Shown: one piece after another, positions 63,758 to 64,000 of the stretch
How the letters are laid out: each line of letters opens with the position of its first letter
How positions within the stretch are numbered: position 1 is the stretch's first letter
Assembly: GCA_036742455.1 (NCBI GenBank)
Contig: DAINQU010000009.1
Span: 57,471-121,470, forward strand
DNA: 64,000 nucleotides
From: CAIKZZ01 sp036742455
GTDB taxonomy: Bacteria > Pseudomonadota > Gammaproteobacteria > Steroidobacterales > Steroidobacteraceae
Direction: 5' to 3'
The notes under the pieces: generated by a model
What the model was told of the DNA's origin: nothing
Databases searched by the model: none
The model's input: the letters and a program-made list of their open reading frames with translations, nothing else
Translations under genes and position numbers: made by a program

Positions 63758-64000
63758 TTAATGACCACCGACGGGGGTCACCCAATTTTCGACGGTTAAA
63801 CCCACATAGCGTCGAAAGTCGTGCTCGTTGTTCGTCACCAGCGTGACGCCGAGGGACAAGGCGTGCGATGCAATCAGCTTATCGAGGGCATCTTGATTGC
63901 GCTCGCGGGCGGCGGCTCGCAACGGGCCGTACTGTCGTGCCGCCACGACTTCAAATGGCGCCACCGGAATTTCCGCCACAAACCGACTGAGCGCCGCCTG
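63758..64000 (-). CDS. VapC-type PIN-domain toxin, C-terminal part (5' end beyond window)
   Basis: The frame is open to the window edge, giving about 80 residues. A-L-D-K-L-I-A-S-H-A-L-S-L-G-V-T-L-V-T-N-N-E-H-D-F and the end L-T-V-E-N-W are the second half of a VapC PIN domain, with the D and the N-x-x-x-D-F positions of the metal site. The GTG at 63979 is not the start, since PIN sequence continues upstream of it. A VapB antitoxin would be expected just beyond 64000. Confidence 0.8.
   Translation of the reverse strand, partial: QAALSRFVAEIPVAPFEVVAARQYGPLRAAARERNQDALDKLIASHALSLGVTLVTNNEHDFRRYVGLTVENWVTPVGGH

Overview
The window is GC-rich, densely coded DNA from a gammaproteobacterium. The order tpiA-secG-tRNA-Leu-nuoABCDEFGHIJKLMN-tRNA-fMet, with nuoC and nuoD as separate genes, and the clusters hrcA/grpE-dnaK-dnaJ-dapB-carAB-greA, rlmE-ftsH-folP-glmM and fur/bamE/rnfH-ratA/smpB, point to the Xanthomonadales/Nevskiales/Steroidobacterales side of the class. 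The genus cannot be named from this sequence alone.

Layout. (1) 1-16917 is an accessory metabolic and transport region. It holds the end of an amidohydrolase, a TonB-dependent receptor, a TPR-sulfotransferase, an NCS1 permease, a secreted protein, a TrhO/RluA-type RNA-modification pair, an MFS and a TauE-like transporter, a SOUL protein, a Tat-exported amidohydrolase, a phosphoesterase and a secreted alpha/beta hydrolase. (2) 17041-19763 is a two-gene photolyase/cryptochrome operon; the upstream gene appears to have its FAD and Rossmann-like domains in swapped order. (3) 20031-25129 is the most unusual part. It is a series of small modules (Phd-PIN, HigBA, AbrB-MazF plus an orphan gene, winged-HTH/nucleotidyltransferase plus a secreted protein). 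Three of them are separated by near-identical copies of a ~56-bp sequence that is the 3' end plus Rho-independent terminator of the initiator tRNA gene at 25053-25129. (4) 25182-39485 is the complete 14-subunit NADH dehydrogenase I operon, followed by tRNA-Leu(GAG). (5) 39766-61906 is core housekeeping: secretion, glycolysis, cell-wall precursor, folate, proteolysis, ribosome maturation, transcription elongation, pyrimidine/arginine and lysine pathways, DnaK chaperones under visible sigma-32-type promoters, NAD kinase, RecN, Fur, BamE, RnfH and RatA. (6) 62009-64000 has smpB followed by another toxin-antitoxin pair, a RidA protein and a truncated VapC.

How it fits together. Most core genes lie in long leftward operons with ATGA/GTGA overlaps. 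In related genomes rimP-nusA-infB normally follows nuoN/tRNA-fMet; here the cassette array lies there instead, so the tRNA-fMet 3' end looks like an integration site used repeatedly. No integrase, transposase or CRISPR array is visible in the window, so the array would have to be mobilised in trans or be a fossil. All functional names come from reading motifs, length and context; no database search was run.
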